Origin: DATEKX01 sp963726785
GTDB lineage: Bacteria > Acidobacteriota > Blastocatellia > UBA7656
DNA length: 64,000 nucleotides
Direction: 5' to 3'
Assembly: GCA_963726785.1 (NCBI GenBank)
Contig: CAVSDJ010000007.1
Coordinates: forward strand, 2,666,001-2,730,000
Below, one piece after another: positions 32,396-40,843 of the stretch. Below the pieces are notes generated by a model, which saw nothing but the letters and a program-made list of their open reading frames with translations, was not told the origin of the DNA and searched no databases. The translations under genes and the position numbers were made by a program. The first letter of the stretch is position 1, and the number at the start of each line of letters is the position of its first letter.

Positions 32396-34105
32396 TTGGC
32401 AAAGCAGATAGTGTACGACGCAATCATCATAGGCTCAGGCGCATCGGGCGGAATGGCTGCCAAAGAGTTGACCGAGCGCGGAATGAAAGTGCTGGTTCTG
32501 GAAGCAGGGCCGCCCGTTAATCTTGAGCGCGACATGAATTCTCACAAATGGCCCTGGCAGTCTATGTATCGAGGATTCGGCGCGCCCGGATGGAAAGATC
32601 ACGATCAGTGGATGCAAGACACTGCGAGCGAATTCAGCCGCCACTTTTACGTCAAAGATACTGAGCATCCTTACACGACCGATCCGGGTAAGCCATTCAT
32701 GTGGGTGCGCGCTCGCATAGTCGGCGGGAAGACTTTGCACTGGGGAAGATTTTCGTGGCGGATGTCGGACATAGATTTGAAATCGGGGAGCCACGACGGG
32801 TTCGGCGATGACTGGCCCCTCAGCTACGCAGACATCGCGCCCTACTACGACAAGGCCGAAGAGTTCATCGGCGTCAGCGGCAATCGTGACGGCATATCGT
32901 TTCTGCCCGACGGGAAATTCATGCCGCCGATGCCGCTCACGTGCGGCGAGCAGATGCTCAAAAAAGGCGCTGAGAAGACAGGTCGAAGAGCGATTACTTC
33001 GCGCGTAGCGATGCTGACCGGACAGCCCAAGCCGCATATGAAAGGCCGTCACAAATGCCATTTCTGCGGCAACTGCGGCGAAGGCTGCGACACAGGCGCT
33101 ATGTTCAACTCGGTTGTGTCAACGCTTCCAATTGCCGCAGCGACCGGCCTGATGACGCTCAGGCCGAATTCGGTCGTGCGCCACATCATTGTTGACACGA
33201 ACACCGGAAAAGCAAAAGGAGTCGCCTATGTTGATCGAGTGACACGCAATGAGTACGAAGCGTTCGCTCGCGTGGTCATAGTCGCAGCTTCGACGCTCGA
33301 ATCTACGCGGATACTGTTGAACTCGAAATCGCGTCAGCATCCAAACGGATTAGGCAATTCGTCAGGCGTGCTTGGTCACTACCTCGTAGATCATTTCGGC
33401 GGCCCCGGCGCGGGCGGTTTCTTCAATACGCTTGCGGGGCGCGTGCCTATCAACGAAGACGGCAAAGCATCGGGCCTTTACATTCCCAGATTCCGAAATC
33501 TCGATAAACAAACGAAGCATCCGCGATTCATTCGCGGCTATGGATTCGAGTGCGGCGCATCCATTGGAATGTATCCGGGCGTGGCTAAAGACTCGCGGTT
33601 CACGGCTGGATTCGGCTCGGAGTTCAAAAAGAGCGTGCGCCACTGGTACACCACATCATTTTGGATGACGACGCGCGCTGAAATGCTTTCGAGGTTTGAG
33701 AACTATGCCGAGATAGACCCGAACGGAGTCGTAGACGGCTGGGGCATTCCGGTTTTGAAAATTCACATTGAGCATTCGGACAACGAACGCGAGATGGCAA
33801 AAGACGCCGCTGAAAGCTGTCAGGAAGTTTTGAAAGCTGCCGGAGCCGAAATGACCTGGAGCGGCAGCAATTTGACAGCGCCGGGCCGCATCATTCACGA
33901 GCTTTGCACGGCGCGAATGGGAAGCAACCCGAAGACATCCGTGCTCAACAAATTTAATCAAAGCTGGGATGTTAAAAACGTCTTCGTCACCGACGGCGCA
34001 AGCTTCAATTCGAGCGCGTGTCAGAATCCGACGCTCACGATACTGGCGCTGACTATGCGGGCGAGCGAGTATATCGCCGGAGAGTACAAACGAGGAAACC
34101 TGTGA
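32396..34105 (+). CDS. GMC-family FAD oxidoreductase with cysteine cluster
   Basis: About 569 residues from a TTG at 32396, chosen because AAGGAG lies 7 nt upstream and the FAD fold begins at once (YDAIIIGSGASGGMAAKELTE). The GMC C-terminal part has IHELCTARMG and the TDGASFNSSACQNPTLTILAL end typical of gluconate- or glucose-dehydrogenase-like members. A CHFCGNCGEGC cluster around residue 220 resembles the region that holds a 3Fe-4S cluster in FAD glucose dehydrogenases. A heme protein gene lies two genes downstream. It probably oxidises a sugar or polyol and feeds the cytochrome (inference). Confidence 0.83.
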   Translation: MAKQIVYDAIIIGSGASGGMAAKELTERGMKVLVLEAGPPVNLERDMNSHKWPWQSMYRGFGAPGWKDHDQWMQDTASEFSRHFYVKDTEHPYTTDPGKPFMWVRARIVGGKTLHWGRFSWRMSDIDLKSGSHDGFGDDWPLSYADIAPYYDKAEEFIGVSGNRDGISFLPDGKFMPPMPLTCGEQMLKKGAEKTGRRAITSRVAMLTGQPKPHMKGRHKCHFCGNCGEGCDTGAMFNSVVSTLPIAAATGLMTLRPNSVVRHIIVDTNTGKAKGVAYVDRVTRNEYEAFARVVIVAASTLESTRILLNSKSRQHPNGLGNSSGVLGHYLVDHFGGPGAGGFFNTLAGRVPINEDGKASGLYIPRFRNLDKQTKHPRFIRGYGFECGASIGMYPGVAKDSRFTAGFGSEFKKSVRHWYTTSFWMTTRAEMLSRFENYAEIDPNGVVDGWGIPVLKIHIEHSDNEREMAKDAAESCQEVLKAAGAEMTWSGSNLTAPGRIIHELCTARMGSNPKTSVLNKFNQSWDVKNVFVTDGASFNSSACQNPTLTILALTMRASEYIAGEYKRGNL

Positions 34106-34107
34106 CG

Positions 34108-34215
34108 ATTTTGGATTTTAGATTTTAGATTTTGGATTAACTGATCGCACAGAACCTCTAAAACCCGATTCCGGCAATCCAAAATCTAAAATCTAAAATC
34201 TAAAATCTAAAATCC
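34108..34215. repeat. Low-complexity hairpin of GATTTTA units
   Basis: Left arm of GATTTTAGATTTTAG-type units (34108-34138), right arm of AAAATCTAAAATCTA-type units (about 34175-34215), together an inverted repeat between the GMC gene and the next. It is a tandem repeat without spacers, so not a CRISPR. Confidence 0.75.
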
Positions 34216-34229
34216 GAAAGGGATTGATG

Positions 34230-34904
34230 ATGTCGAGTCAAGCAAAGAAGAGAAGCGGCGAGCCTGTCAGCAAAAGACGGCTTTACAGCGTGCCGGTCTG
34301 GATGGAGCAGCGCGCTTTCACGGGTGGCTTCGATTTGGCAGGGGCGAGTTATAAACTCGCTTTTGTTGTGTCTCGCGCAGAGATTGCGAACAAGCAAGTG
34401 CACCTGCACGGGCGGCTGTCTGTAACCGACCCGCGAGGCCGCGCGCGTTCGATTGATTCTGCGCAGGCGACGATTGCCGGAATACAGGGTGGAATCGGCT
34501 CGGCTCCGCTTCGCCGCCGGATCACTGCCCCGCAGACGGGCAATGTTGTAACCGCTCAACAGAAACAGCAGATGGCTGGCGAAAACGAAAAGCGCGAGGG
34601 CCAGAAAACAGAAGAGCCTGCGCGCCCGCCGTCAGGCGTTTTGCCGCGAACTGAAAGCACCGGGCCGACTTCGTTTTGCGGCGTGATGTATATGCATCTG
34701 GAGCCGATGGATTCCAGAGCACTGGGTATCGCCGCAGACCTCAGTCGCGTTCAACTCAACGCGCGATTTACGCCCAAAGAGGGCACGGCTAAAACTCTGC
34801 ACAGTCTGTATACGGCGCTCATTGATGCCGTCTATGGCGAGCCGACGGACGAGGCTGAAGCCGAAGCTCTGATAGCCGAGATGAATAAAGTTTTAAGAGG
34901 TTAA
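34230..34904 (+). CDS. Hypothetical protein between GMC oxidoreductase and cytochrome genes
   Basis: About 224 residues from the ATG at 34230 (AAAGGGA upstream). No signal peptide or membrane helix is apparent. A conserved-looking N-terminal part (RLYSVPVWMEQRAFTGGFDLAGASYKLAFVV) and C-terminal part (CGVMYMHLEPMDSRALGIAADLSRVQL) flank a charged, low-complexity middle. Its position suggests a role with the dehydrogenase, but it does not look like the known small subunit of gluconate dehydrogenase. Not recognised. Confidence 0.65.
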   Translation: MSSQAKKRSGEPVSKRRLYSVPVWMEQRAFTGGFDLAGASYKLAFVVSRAEIANKQVHLHGRLSVTDPRGRARSIDSAQATIAGIQGGIGSAPLRRRITAPQTGNVVTAQQKQQMAGENEKREGQKTEEPARPPSGVLPRTESTGPTSFCGVMYMHLEPMDSRALGIAADLSRVQLNARFTPKEGTAKTLHSLYTALIDAVYGEPTDEAEAEALIAEMNKVLRG

Positions 34905-34936
34905 GTTCATAATCTTAGAAATACAGGAGAGAAGAA

Positions 34937-35212
34937 TTGAAGAAGATCAAAGGTTTTGCAATAGTCGTTTTTGTTGTTGGGATAATCAGCACGATGGCCG
35001 TCCAGTCCGTAGCCTTTCCGCCATTCGTAGCGAAAGCCAAAAAGTTTGGCGCTAAGGATTGTCGTTTTTGTCACGTGAATCTTGAAGGCGGAGAGCCGCA
35101 TAACGCGCGCGGCCAGTGGCTCATCAAAGAGAAAGAGAAACGCGGCGCTGACGCCGTTGATCCTGAATGGCTCGCTGATTACAAAGCGAAAAAATCAGCT
35201 AAGAAGAAATAG
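34937..35212 (+). CDS. Small monoheme c-type cytochrome
   Basis: 91 residues from a TTG with AGGAGAG upstream. A signal peptide or N-terminal anchor (FAIVVFVVGIISTMAVQSVAF) is followed by one heme site, CRFCH (about residue 42), and a lysine-rich tail. There is no obvious distal methionine ligand in the usual place. It is the third gene of the GMC group and a candidate electron acceptor for it. Confidence 0.75.
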   Translation: MKKIKGFAIVVFVVGIISTMAVQSVAFPPFVAKAKKFGAKDCRFCHVNLEGGEPHNARGQWLIKEKEKRGADAVDPEWLADYKAKKSAKKK

Positions 35213-35219
35213 GGTTAAA

Positions 35220-35281
35220 CACGAATTGCACGAATTGCACGAATGATTCGTAACTATTCGTAAACATCCGTGCAATTCGTG
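35220..35281. repeat. 13-bp perfect inverted repeat between convergent genes
   Basis: CACGAATTGCACG (35220-35232) and CGTGCAATTCGTG (35269-35281) with CGAAT units between. It lies between the cytochrome gene and xylB stop codons; it lacks T tracts but could still halt transcription. Confidence 0.7.
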
Positions 35282-35285
35282 GCTG

Positions 35286-36794
35286 TCAGCTTGAGGCTGC
35301 CAGCAAAGCCAGATTGTTGAACGAAGGTTTGAGCGCAGGGTAAAGCTTCCCGTACTGGTAATGCATCAGATTGTAAAGCGTGCCTTGCTTTTCGTCAGGC
35401 GATACGCGCTCGACGATCTTTATCAGATTGGCGCAAGCGGTCTCTACATCTGACCAGGCTCCGATCCCTAAGCCTGCCAGAATTGCCGCACCATAAGCGG
35501 CTCCCTCTGTTGTATTAATTGTCACAAGTTCTACGCCGAGCACATCTGCAAGTATCTGTTTCCATAAACGGCTTTTTGCGCCGCCGCCCGAAACCCTGAC
35601 CTGTTGAATTGCTCCAAGTCCCGCGCCTTGAATCAGCGCAAATCCATCCTTCAATCCGAAAGCGACTCCTTCAAGGATTGCGCGAGTGAGATGTCCTCGT
35701 TTGTGTCTGATAGTCAGCCCGACCCACGCGCCACGCGCCAGAGGGTCAGGATATGGTGTACGCTCGCCGCTCAAGTAAGGCAGAAAGATCAATCCTTCAC
35801 TGCCTGCCGGAGCCTCCGCCGCTTCTGCCATAAGATCATCGAAGCTTGCGCCGGGCGCAAGACTGTCTCTGTACCATTGCAAGCTTCCTGCGGCGCTGAG
35901 CATAACTCCCATGAGATGCCATCGGTTAGGGACAGCATGACAGAACGCATGCAGTCGCCCTTCGGGTTCGATCAGGCTCGATTCGGTAGAAGCGAAGACC
36001 ACTCCCGATGTGCCCAGCGTCAGCCCTACAATGCCCGGCTGCACAGCGCCTACGCCTACAGCCCCGGCTGCCTGATCGCCGCCTCCGGCCACAACCGGCG
36101 TGCCTGCTTTGAGGCCCGTCGCTTCTGCCGCTTGAGCGGTGACTTCTCCTGTCACTTGCGGCCCTTCGAAAGTCTTAGGCAGCCACTCAGCCGGAATGCC
36201 GAGGGCCGCGAGAATATCTTGCGACCAGTCTCGGTTTTTTAGATCGAAGAGTATCGTGCCTGAGCCGTCTGCTTTGTCCATAGCCAATTGGCCTGTGAGC
36301 TTCAGTCTGATGTAATCTTTCGGCAGCAGCACGTGTCGAGCGCGGGCAAATATTTCAGGCTCGTGATTTTTCACCCATACGATTTTGGGCGCAGTGAAAC
36401 CTGTCAATGCTTCGTTGCCTGTGGTTTGAATGAGACGCCTGCGGCCTACGAGCGCGCGTATTTCATCGCACTCGTCAGCGCAGCGTTGGTCGTTCCAGAG
36501 GATTGCGGGACGGAGCGGTTCTTTGTTCTCGTCGAGAAGAACCAGCCCATGCATCTGTCCCGTCAGACCGATTGAGGAAACACTTTCGCCTGATACCTCA
36601 GCCAGAGCCAGAGCTTGACGAACGCTTTTTGCGACGGCTTCCCACCAATCACTTGGCTCTTGCTCAGACCACAAAGGTCGGGGCGTTGACAGCGCATGAG
36701 GCATCGTAGCACTGCCGACAACATCGCCGTCCTGATTGATTAGAAGCGCTTTCGACCCCGTAGTAGAAACATCTATTCCGAGAAATAAATTCAT
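35286..36794 (-). CDS. xylB: Xylulokinase
   Basis: About 502 residues of the FGGY kinase family. The N-terminal phosphate loop GIDVSTTGSKALL, substrate segment GLTGQMHGLVLLD and WNDQR, the catalytic GGGDQAAGAVG, and the C-terminal VSGGGAKSRLWKQI are all present. It phosphorylates D-xylulose to xylulose 5-phosphate. The ATG at 36794 is favoured because the kinase fold begins there; the frame extends 12 codons upstream into a palindromic element. It lies downstream of xylA on the same strand. Confidence 0.92.
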   Translation of the reverse strand: MNLFLGIDVSTTGSKALLINQDGDVVGSATMPHALSTPRPLWSEQEPSDWWEAVAKSVRQALALAEVSGESVSSIGLTGQMHGLVLLDENKEPLRPAILWNDQRCADECDEIRALVGRRRLIQTTGNEALTGFTAPKIVWVKNHEPEIFARARHVLLPKDYIRLKLTGQLAMDKADGSGTILFDLKNRDWSQDILAALGIPAEWLPKTFEGPQVTGEVTAQAAEATGLKAGTPVVAGGGDQAAGAVGVGAVQPGIVGLTLGTSGVVFASTESSLIEPEGRLHAFCHAVPNRWHLMGVMLSAAGSLQWYRDSLAPGASFDDLMAEAAEAPAGSEGLIFLPYLSGERTPYPDPLARGAWVGLTIRHKRGHLTRAILEGVAFGLKDGFALIQGAGLGAIQQVRVSGGGAKSRLWKQILADVLGVELVTINTTEGAAYGAAILAGLGIGAWSDVETACANLIKIVERVSPDEKQGTLYNLMHYQYGKLYPALKPSFNNLALLAASS

Positions 36795-36815
36795 CGAATT
36801 AATAAGACTCCGTAA

Positions 36816-36970
36816 GCTCCGTAGGAGCAACCTGTCTATAGTTTCAACGTCGTCAGTAATTTTCTGTAGCTCCGTAGGAGCGACCTCGCAATCAGCAGGT
36901 CGCTCCTACGGAGCTACGAACAGCTTGTTCGATTGTTACTATAGACAGGTCGTCCCTAACGGGACTGCTA
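36816..36970. repeat. 155-bp palindromic element, GCTCCGTAGGAGC family, copy 1
   Basis: From GCTCCGTAGGAGCAACCTGT to TCCCTAACGGGACTGCTA. It contains ACCTGTCTATAGT/ACTATAGACAGGT outer arms and a 21-bp inner hairpin (36866-36886 with 36897-36917). It occupies most of the xylA-xylB spacer. A second copy of identical length is at 58106-58260. Confidence 0.9.
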
Positions 36971-36987
36971 GAACCGCTTATGATTTT

Positions 36988-38149
36988 TCATCGCACGCCG
37001 AGCAGGATGTCCATAGTCAGTTGATCGAGCCGTTCATACCGCAATCCTTTCGCGGCTAGCCTCGCGCGATCAAAGCTGCGCCGAAGAAGCTTCTCAGCGT
37101 GATCTTTGCTGTAGCTTTGCGCCTGAGTGTTCGTCTCTTCGATTTCGGCAAGCATCGCTTTTATCTCAGTATCGGCATTCCACCTGGCGGCTTTATCTTT
37201 CAAAATCAGATACGTGCGCATGCAACCACGCGCGAAATCTTTGACTCCTTCGTAGTCTTCTGTCCGGTACGCATGAGCATCGAAATGACGCGAGCCATCA
37301 TAGCCAACGTCTTCGAGAAACTTGACCAGCCAGAAAGCTGCGCGCGGATTTGCCGAGCCGAATCTTAAATCCTGATCGTAACGGCCCGGTACCTGATCGT
37401 TCAGGTCTATGTGAAACAGCTTGCCCGCTTCCCAGGCTTGCGCGACCGAATGCGTCATGTTCGAGTCCGGCCATGTGCTCGTGCGCTACTTCGGGATTGA
37501 CGCCGACCATTTCGGAATGATCAAGCGTCGCTATCAGAGCCAGATATGCGCCTGTAGTCGGAAAATAAATATCTGCGCGCGGCTCGTTCGGCTTCGCTTC
37601 GAGCGCGAACCGATAACCGTATCCTTTGTCAATCGAGTATTCGCAAAGGTAGTTGACTGCTTCACGAAATCGTTTGACGGCCTCATCAGCGCGGCGACAC
37701 GCGTCTGTCTCTACGCCTTCGCGCCCGCCCCAGAGCACGAAAATTTTCGCTCCGAGTTCCGCGCCGATGTCCATAGACTGCATGGTTTTTTGCAAAGCGT
37801 AAGCGCGCACGTTCGGGTCATTGGCGGTGAAAGCGCCGTCGCGAAAGACCGGGTCGTAAAAGAGATTGACTGTAGCCATAGGAACTTTGAGACCAGCTTC
37901 GTCGCACGCTCGCTTGAACTCGCGCACGATCTGGTCGCGCTCCGTCGGCGTTGCGTCTATAGGCACGAGGTCGTTATCGTGAAGGTTGACCCCCATCGCG
38001 CCGACTTCGGCAAGCAACTTGACTATCTCGACGGGCGGAAGCGATTCGCGCACAGCTTCGCCGAACGGGTCGCGCCCGCGATTGCCGACCGTCCATAATC
38101 CGAAAGTGAATTTATGCTCAGGGCGTGGTGTGTAAGCGTCATTAGCCAT
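36988..38149 (-). pseudogene. xylA: Xylose isomerase, interrupted by a one-base frameshift
   Basis: The frame from the ATG at 38149 (GGGGAG site upstream) encodes an actinobacterial-type xylose isomerase: FGLWTVGNRGRDPFG, catalytic VNLHDND, LEAKPNEPR, and VGVNPEVAHEHMAGL. It then goes out of frame at 37462. One extra base there, when skipped, joins it to NMTHSVAQAWEAGKLFHIDLNDQ and the remaining metal ligands to the end at 36988. The restored protein would be about 386 residues, the normal length. All active-site residues survive, so a sequencing error is as likely as true inactivation. It converts D-xylose to D-xylulose upstream of XylB. Confidence 0.88.
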
Positions 38150-38656
38150 GTTTGTTTCTCCCCGGTTTGTAAATGATTGCATTAATGCTCGAATCAAGCC
38201 GCCGCTGGTCAAAGCTTTTGTTCGCGGCGCGAATTATTATGCTCGTTCTCTAAAACCCTGTAAAGATACAACCTCGAAAAAAGGCTCTTAAGGCCGTCAT
38301 TAGCAGGGCCATTCAGTTCTCTGGAATTGGAAGTCAATTCACCGCAGAGACGCAGAGAGCGCAGAGGCGGCGCAGAGTAAGAATAGTTTTCCTCTGCGAA
38401 ATCTCTGCGTCCTCTGCGTCTCTGCGGTGAACAAGTTTCCGATTTCAAACCTTTGAATCCGAGAACTGAATGGCCCTGCGTCATTAGCGCATGATTTATG
38501 CTCGTATCAGAGGCAAAAGAGCTTGACTTGCAATTGTGTCTAAGGTTAAGTACCTAATTCCATTTTAAGTCAGTAGCCCAAGCGTAAGCGCGGGCGAATC
38601 TGCGCCCTCTGTTACGGTCGGGCTACTGATAGAATCAGGCAACGGAGGACGTTTTA
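38150..38656. other. Divergent spacer between xylA and the aldose epimerase gene
   Basis: 507 nt without a gene. It contains the composite palindrome 38303-38479 and flanking 10-bp direct repeats. A weak TTGACT lies near 38520 on the plus strand, but no good -10 follows it. Confidence 0.5.
38303..38479. repeat. Composite palindrome, CACCGCAGAG family, copy 3, with direct repeats
   Basis: The core 38338-38431 is the same hairpin as at 2284 and 23770. It is enclosed by further perfect 19-bp arms (38303-38321 and 38461-38479, starting GCAGGGCCATTCAG). The 10-mer CGTCATTAGC occurs at both borders (38295-38304 and 38479-38488), as a target-site duplication would. The same 10-mer also occurs once in xylA at its start codon. 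Confidence 0.8.
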
Positions 38657-39787
38657 GTGAGCCAGTTGAAAATACTCTTTCTTATCTCGACATTCGGTTT
38701 TCTTTTCACCGCAAACATAAACGCAATGGCAAAGCCTGAGATTAAGCAACAACCCTTTGGCAAGACCGCCGATCAAGAAGCAGTTGACCTCTACACGCTG
38801 ACCAATGTCAACGGCGTAGAGGTCACCATCATGACCTATGGCGGCACAGTTGTCTCTTTGAAAGTACCCGACCGCACGGGCAAGATGACGGATGTCGTGC
38901 TTGGCTACGACAGCCTGGACGGCTATTTGAAAAGCAGTCCGTACTTCGGCTGTATCGTCGGGCGTTACGGCAACCGGATTGCGAAAGGAGCATTCTCTCT
39001 AAACGGCCATCAGTACACGCTGCCAAAAAACGATGGCGAAAACACCTTGCACGGTGGGATCAAAGCCTTTGACAAAGTTGTGTGGAAGGCAAGCGAAGTC
39101 AAAAGCAAAACCGGAGTCGGCCTTTCACTCAGCTACACGAGCAAAGACGGCGAAGAAGGATTCCCCGGTAATCTCTCGGTCAGGGTTGTCTACACGCTCA
39201 CGAACAAAAACGAATTGAAGATTGATTACAGCGCGACTACAGACAAAACCACGGTCATCAATCTGACTCATCATTCCTATTTCAATCTGGCGGGCGAAGG
39301 CAGCATACTCAACCACGAGATGATGATTAATGCTGACCGCTTCACTCCTGTTGATTCGGGACTGATACCAACGGGCGAGTTGCGAAGCGTCAAGGGCGGG
39401 CCTCTAGATTATACGAAGCCTGCCGTCATCGGCGCGAGAATTGACGAGCCGAATGAACAACTGGTTTTAGGCAGAGGTTACGATCACAACTGGGTGCTTA
39501 ATAACAACACTGGCAGGCTCGCGCTTGCAGCCCGCGCTTACGAACCCGCGAGCGGGCGAGTGATGGAAGTCTACACGACTGAGCCTGGTCTACAGTTTTA
39601 CACAGGCAATTTTTTGGATGGCAGTATCACAGGTAAAGGCGGGCAGGTTTACAAAAAACGATATGGCTTTTGTTTGGAGACGCAGCATTTCCCGGACTCG
39701 CCGAATAAACCGAGCTTCCCGTCAACCGTCTTAAAGCCGGGCCGGACGTATCAAAGCACGACCGTTTATAAGTTCTCCGTGAAGTAG
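38657..39787 (+). CDS. galM: Aldose 1-epimerase (galactose mutarotase), exported
   Basis: 376 residues from a GTG with ACGGAGGA upstream. An N-terminal signal peptide is followed by the galactose mutarotase fold: GYLKSSPYFGCIVGRYGNRIAKG, NLTHHSYFNLAGEG (catalytic His) and GFCLETQHFPDSPNKPSFPS (catalytic Glu), in pieces. It interconverts alpha and beta anomers of hexoses and xylose. A periplasmic location next to a sugar transporter suits anomer conversion before uptake. It leads a run of four same-strand genes. Confidence 0.92.
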   Translation: MSQLKILFLISTFGFLFTANINAMAKPEIKQQPFGKTADQEAVDLYTLTNVNGVEVTIMTYGGTVVSLKVPDRTGKMTDVVLGYDSLDGYLKSSPYFGCIVGRYGNRIAKGAFSLNGHQYTLPKNDGENTLHGGIKAFDKVVWKASEVKSKTGVGLSLSYTSKDGEEGFPGNLSVRVVYTLTNKNELKIDYSATTDKTTVINLTHHSYFNLAGEGSILNHEMMINADRFTPVDSGLIPTGELRSVKGGPLDYTKPAVIGARIDEPNEQLVLGRGYDHNWVLNNNTGRLALAARAYEPASGRVMEVYTTEPGLQFYTGNFLDGSITGKGGQVYKKRYGFCLETQHFPDSPNKPSFPSTVLKPGRTYQSTTVYKFSVK

Positions 39788-39817
39788 TTTGCCCGGTAAT
39801 CAGCGCGCAATGAAAAT

Positions 39818-40807
39818 ATGAAAAAAGAACTCGGCACTTTTACTTTGCTGGTTATCTTGTGCATTGTCGTGTCTGTGCTCAACCCGCGCTTTCTGGGCGG
39901 AACCAATCTGCAAAACATGGCGCGACTGATCGGCGCTTACGGCATCTTCAGCATAGGGCTTGGAATGGTCATCATCACAAGCGGCATAGACCTTTCGGTC
40001 GGCTCGGTCTTTGCGTTGCTCGGCGTTTTGCTTTCGATGATGCTGACGGAGTGGGGATGGGCGGCCCCGCTTGCGGTCGCCGCCATAATAGGCATAAGCA
40101 TGTGTTTAGGGCTGTTGCATGGATTGCTGATTACTAGATTGAGTCTGCAACCGTTCATAGTCACCTTATGCGGATTGCTGTTTTACAGAGGACTTGCGCG
40201 CTTCATTGCCAAAGACGAGACCAAAGGTTTTGGAGACGCCGTTGGGTTTGAAGGGCTGCGCGACCTGGCTACAGGCAGCGTTCTGGGCGTTCCAACGCCG
40301 TTCGTGCTACTTGTAATTGTAAGCCTTGTGATGTGGGTTATGCTGCATCGTTCAGTGTACGGGCGTTATCTTTTCGCCGTCGGTCGCAATGAAGAAGCTG
40401 CGCGCTATTCAGGCATCAACTCGCGGTGGATTATCACGGCTACTTACATAGTGTCGGGGGCGCTGGCCGCGTTCTCAGGCATCATCCTCGCGTTTTACAC
40501 CAACTCGGTTTCGCCTTCGTCGCACGGCAATTTCTTCGAGTTGTATGGCATAGCGGCGGCTGTGCTTGGCGGTTGCAGCCTGCGTGGCGGCGAAGGCTCG
40601 ATCATCGGAATTCTAATCGGCACAGCTTTGCTTCAGGTGCTGCAAAATCTGGTCAACCTGCTGGGCATTCCATCTTCGCTCAACTTTGCGGTGATGGGAG
40701 CAGTCATTTTGATCGGCGTCATGGGCGATCAAATTCTGAGACAGCGCGCGGCGAAATCCCGGCTCGTGATTCCCAAAGCTGAACCAGCGGCTCGCGCGGA
40801 CGCTTAA
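39818..40807 (+). CDS. Sugar ABC transporter permease (RbsC/XylH type)
   Basis: 329 residues with eight to ten hydrophobic segments. The start FTLLVILCIVVSVLNPRFLG and the motif GIDLSVGSVFAL are typical of ribose/xylose-class permeases, as is AVLGGCSLRGGEGSIIGILIGTALLQVLQNLVNLLG. Specificity is not readable from sequence; the xylose genes nearby suggest a pentose. It lies 30 nt after galM. Confidence 0.9.
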   Translation: MKKELGTFTLLVILCIVVSVLNPRFLGGTNLQNMARLIGAYGIFSIGLGMVIITSGIDLSVGSVFALLGVLLSMMLTEWGWAAPLAVAAIIGISMCLGLLHGLLITRLSLQPFIVTLCGLLFYRGLARFIAKDETKGFGDAVGFEGLRDLATGSVLGVPTPFVLLVIVSLVMWVMLHRSVYGRYLFAVGRNEEAARYSGINSRWIITATYIVSGALAAFSGIILAFYTNSVSPSSHGNFFELYGIAAAVLGGCSLRGGEGSIIGILIGTALLQVLQNLVNLLGIPSSLNFAVMGAVILIGVMGDQILRQRAAKSRLVIPKAEPAARADA

Positions 40808-40843
40808 GATTGAATAAATTTTGAAAACGTCAGGAGGACATTC

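Noticed and set aside
34108..34215. Repeated AAAATCTAAAATCT units considered as a CRISPR array
   Set aside because: Units are contiguous without spacers and form one inverted repeat.
37459..37470. GTTCGAGTCC resembling a tRNA T-loop
   Set aside because: Inside xylA; no acceptor or anticodon stem can be drawn.
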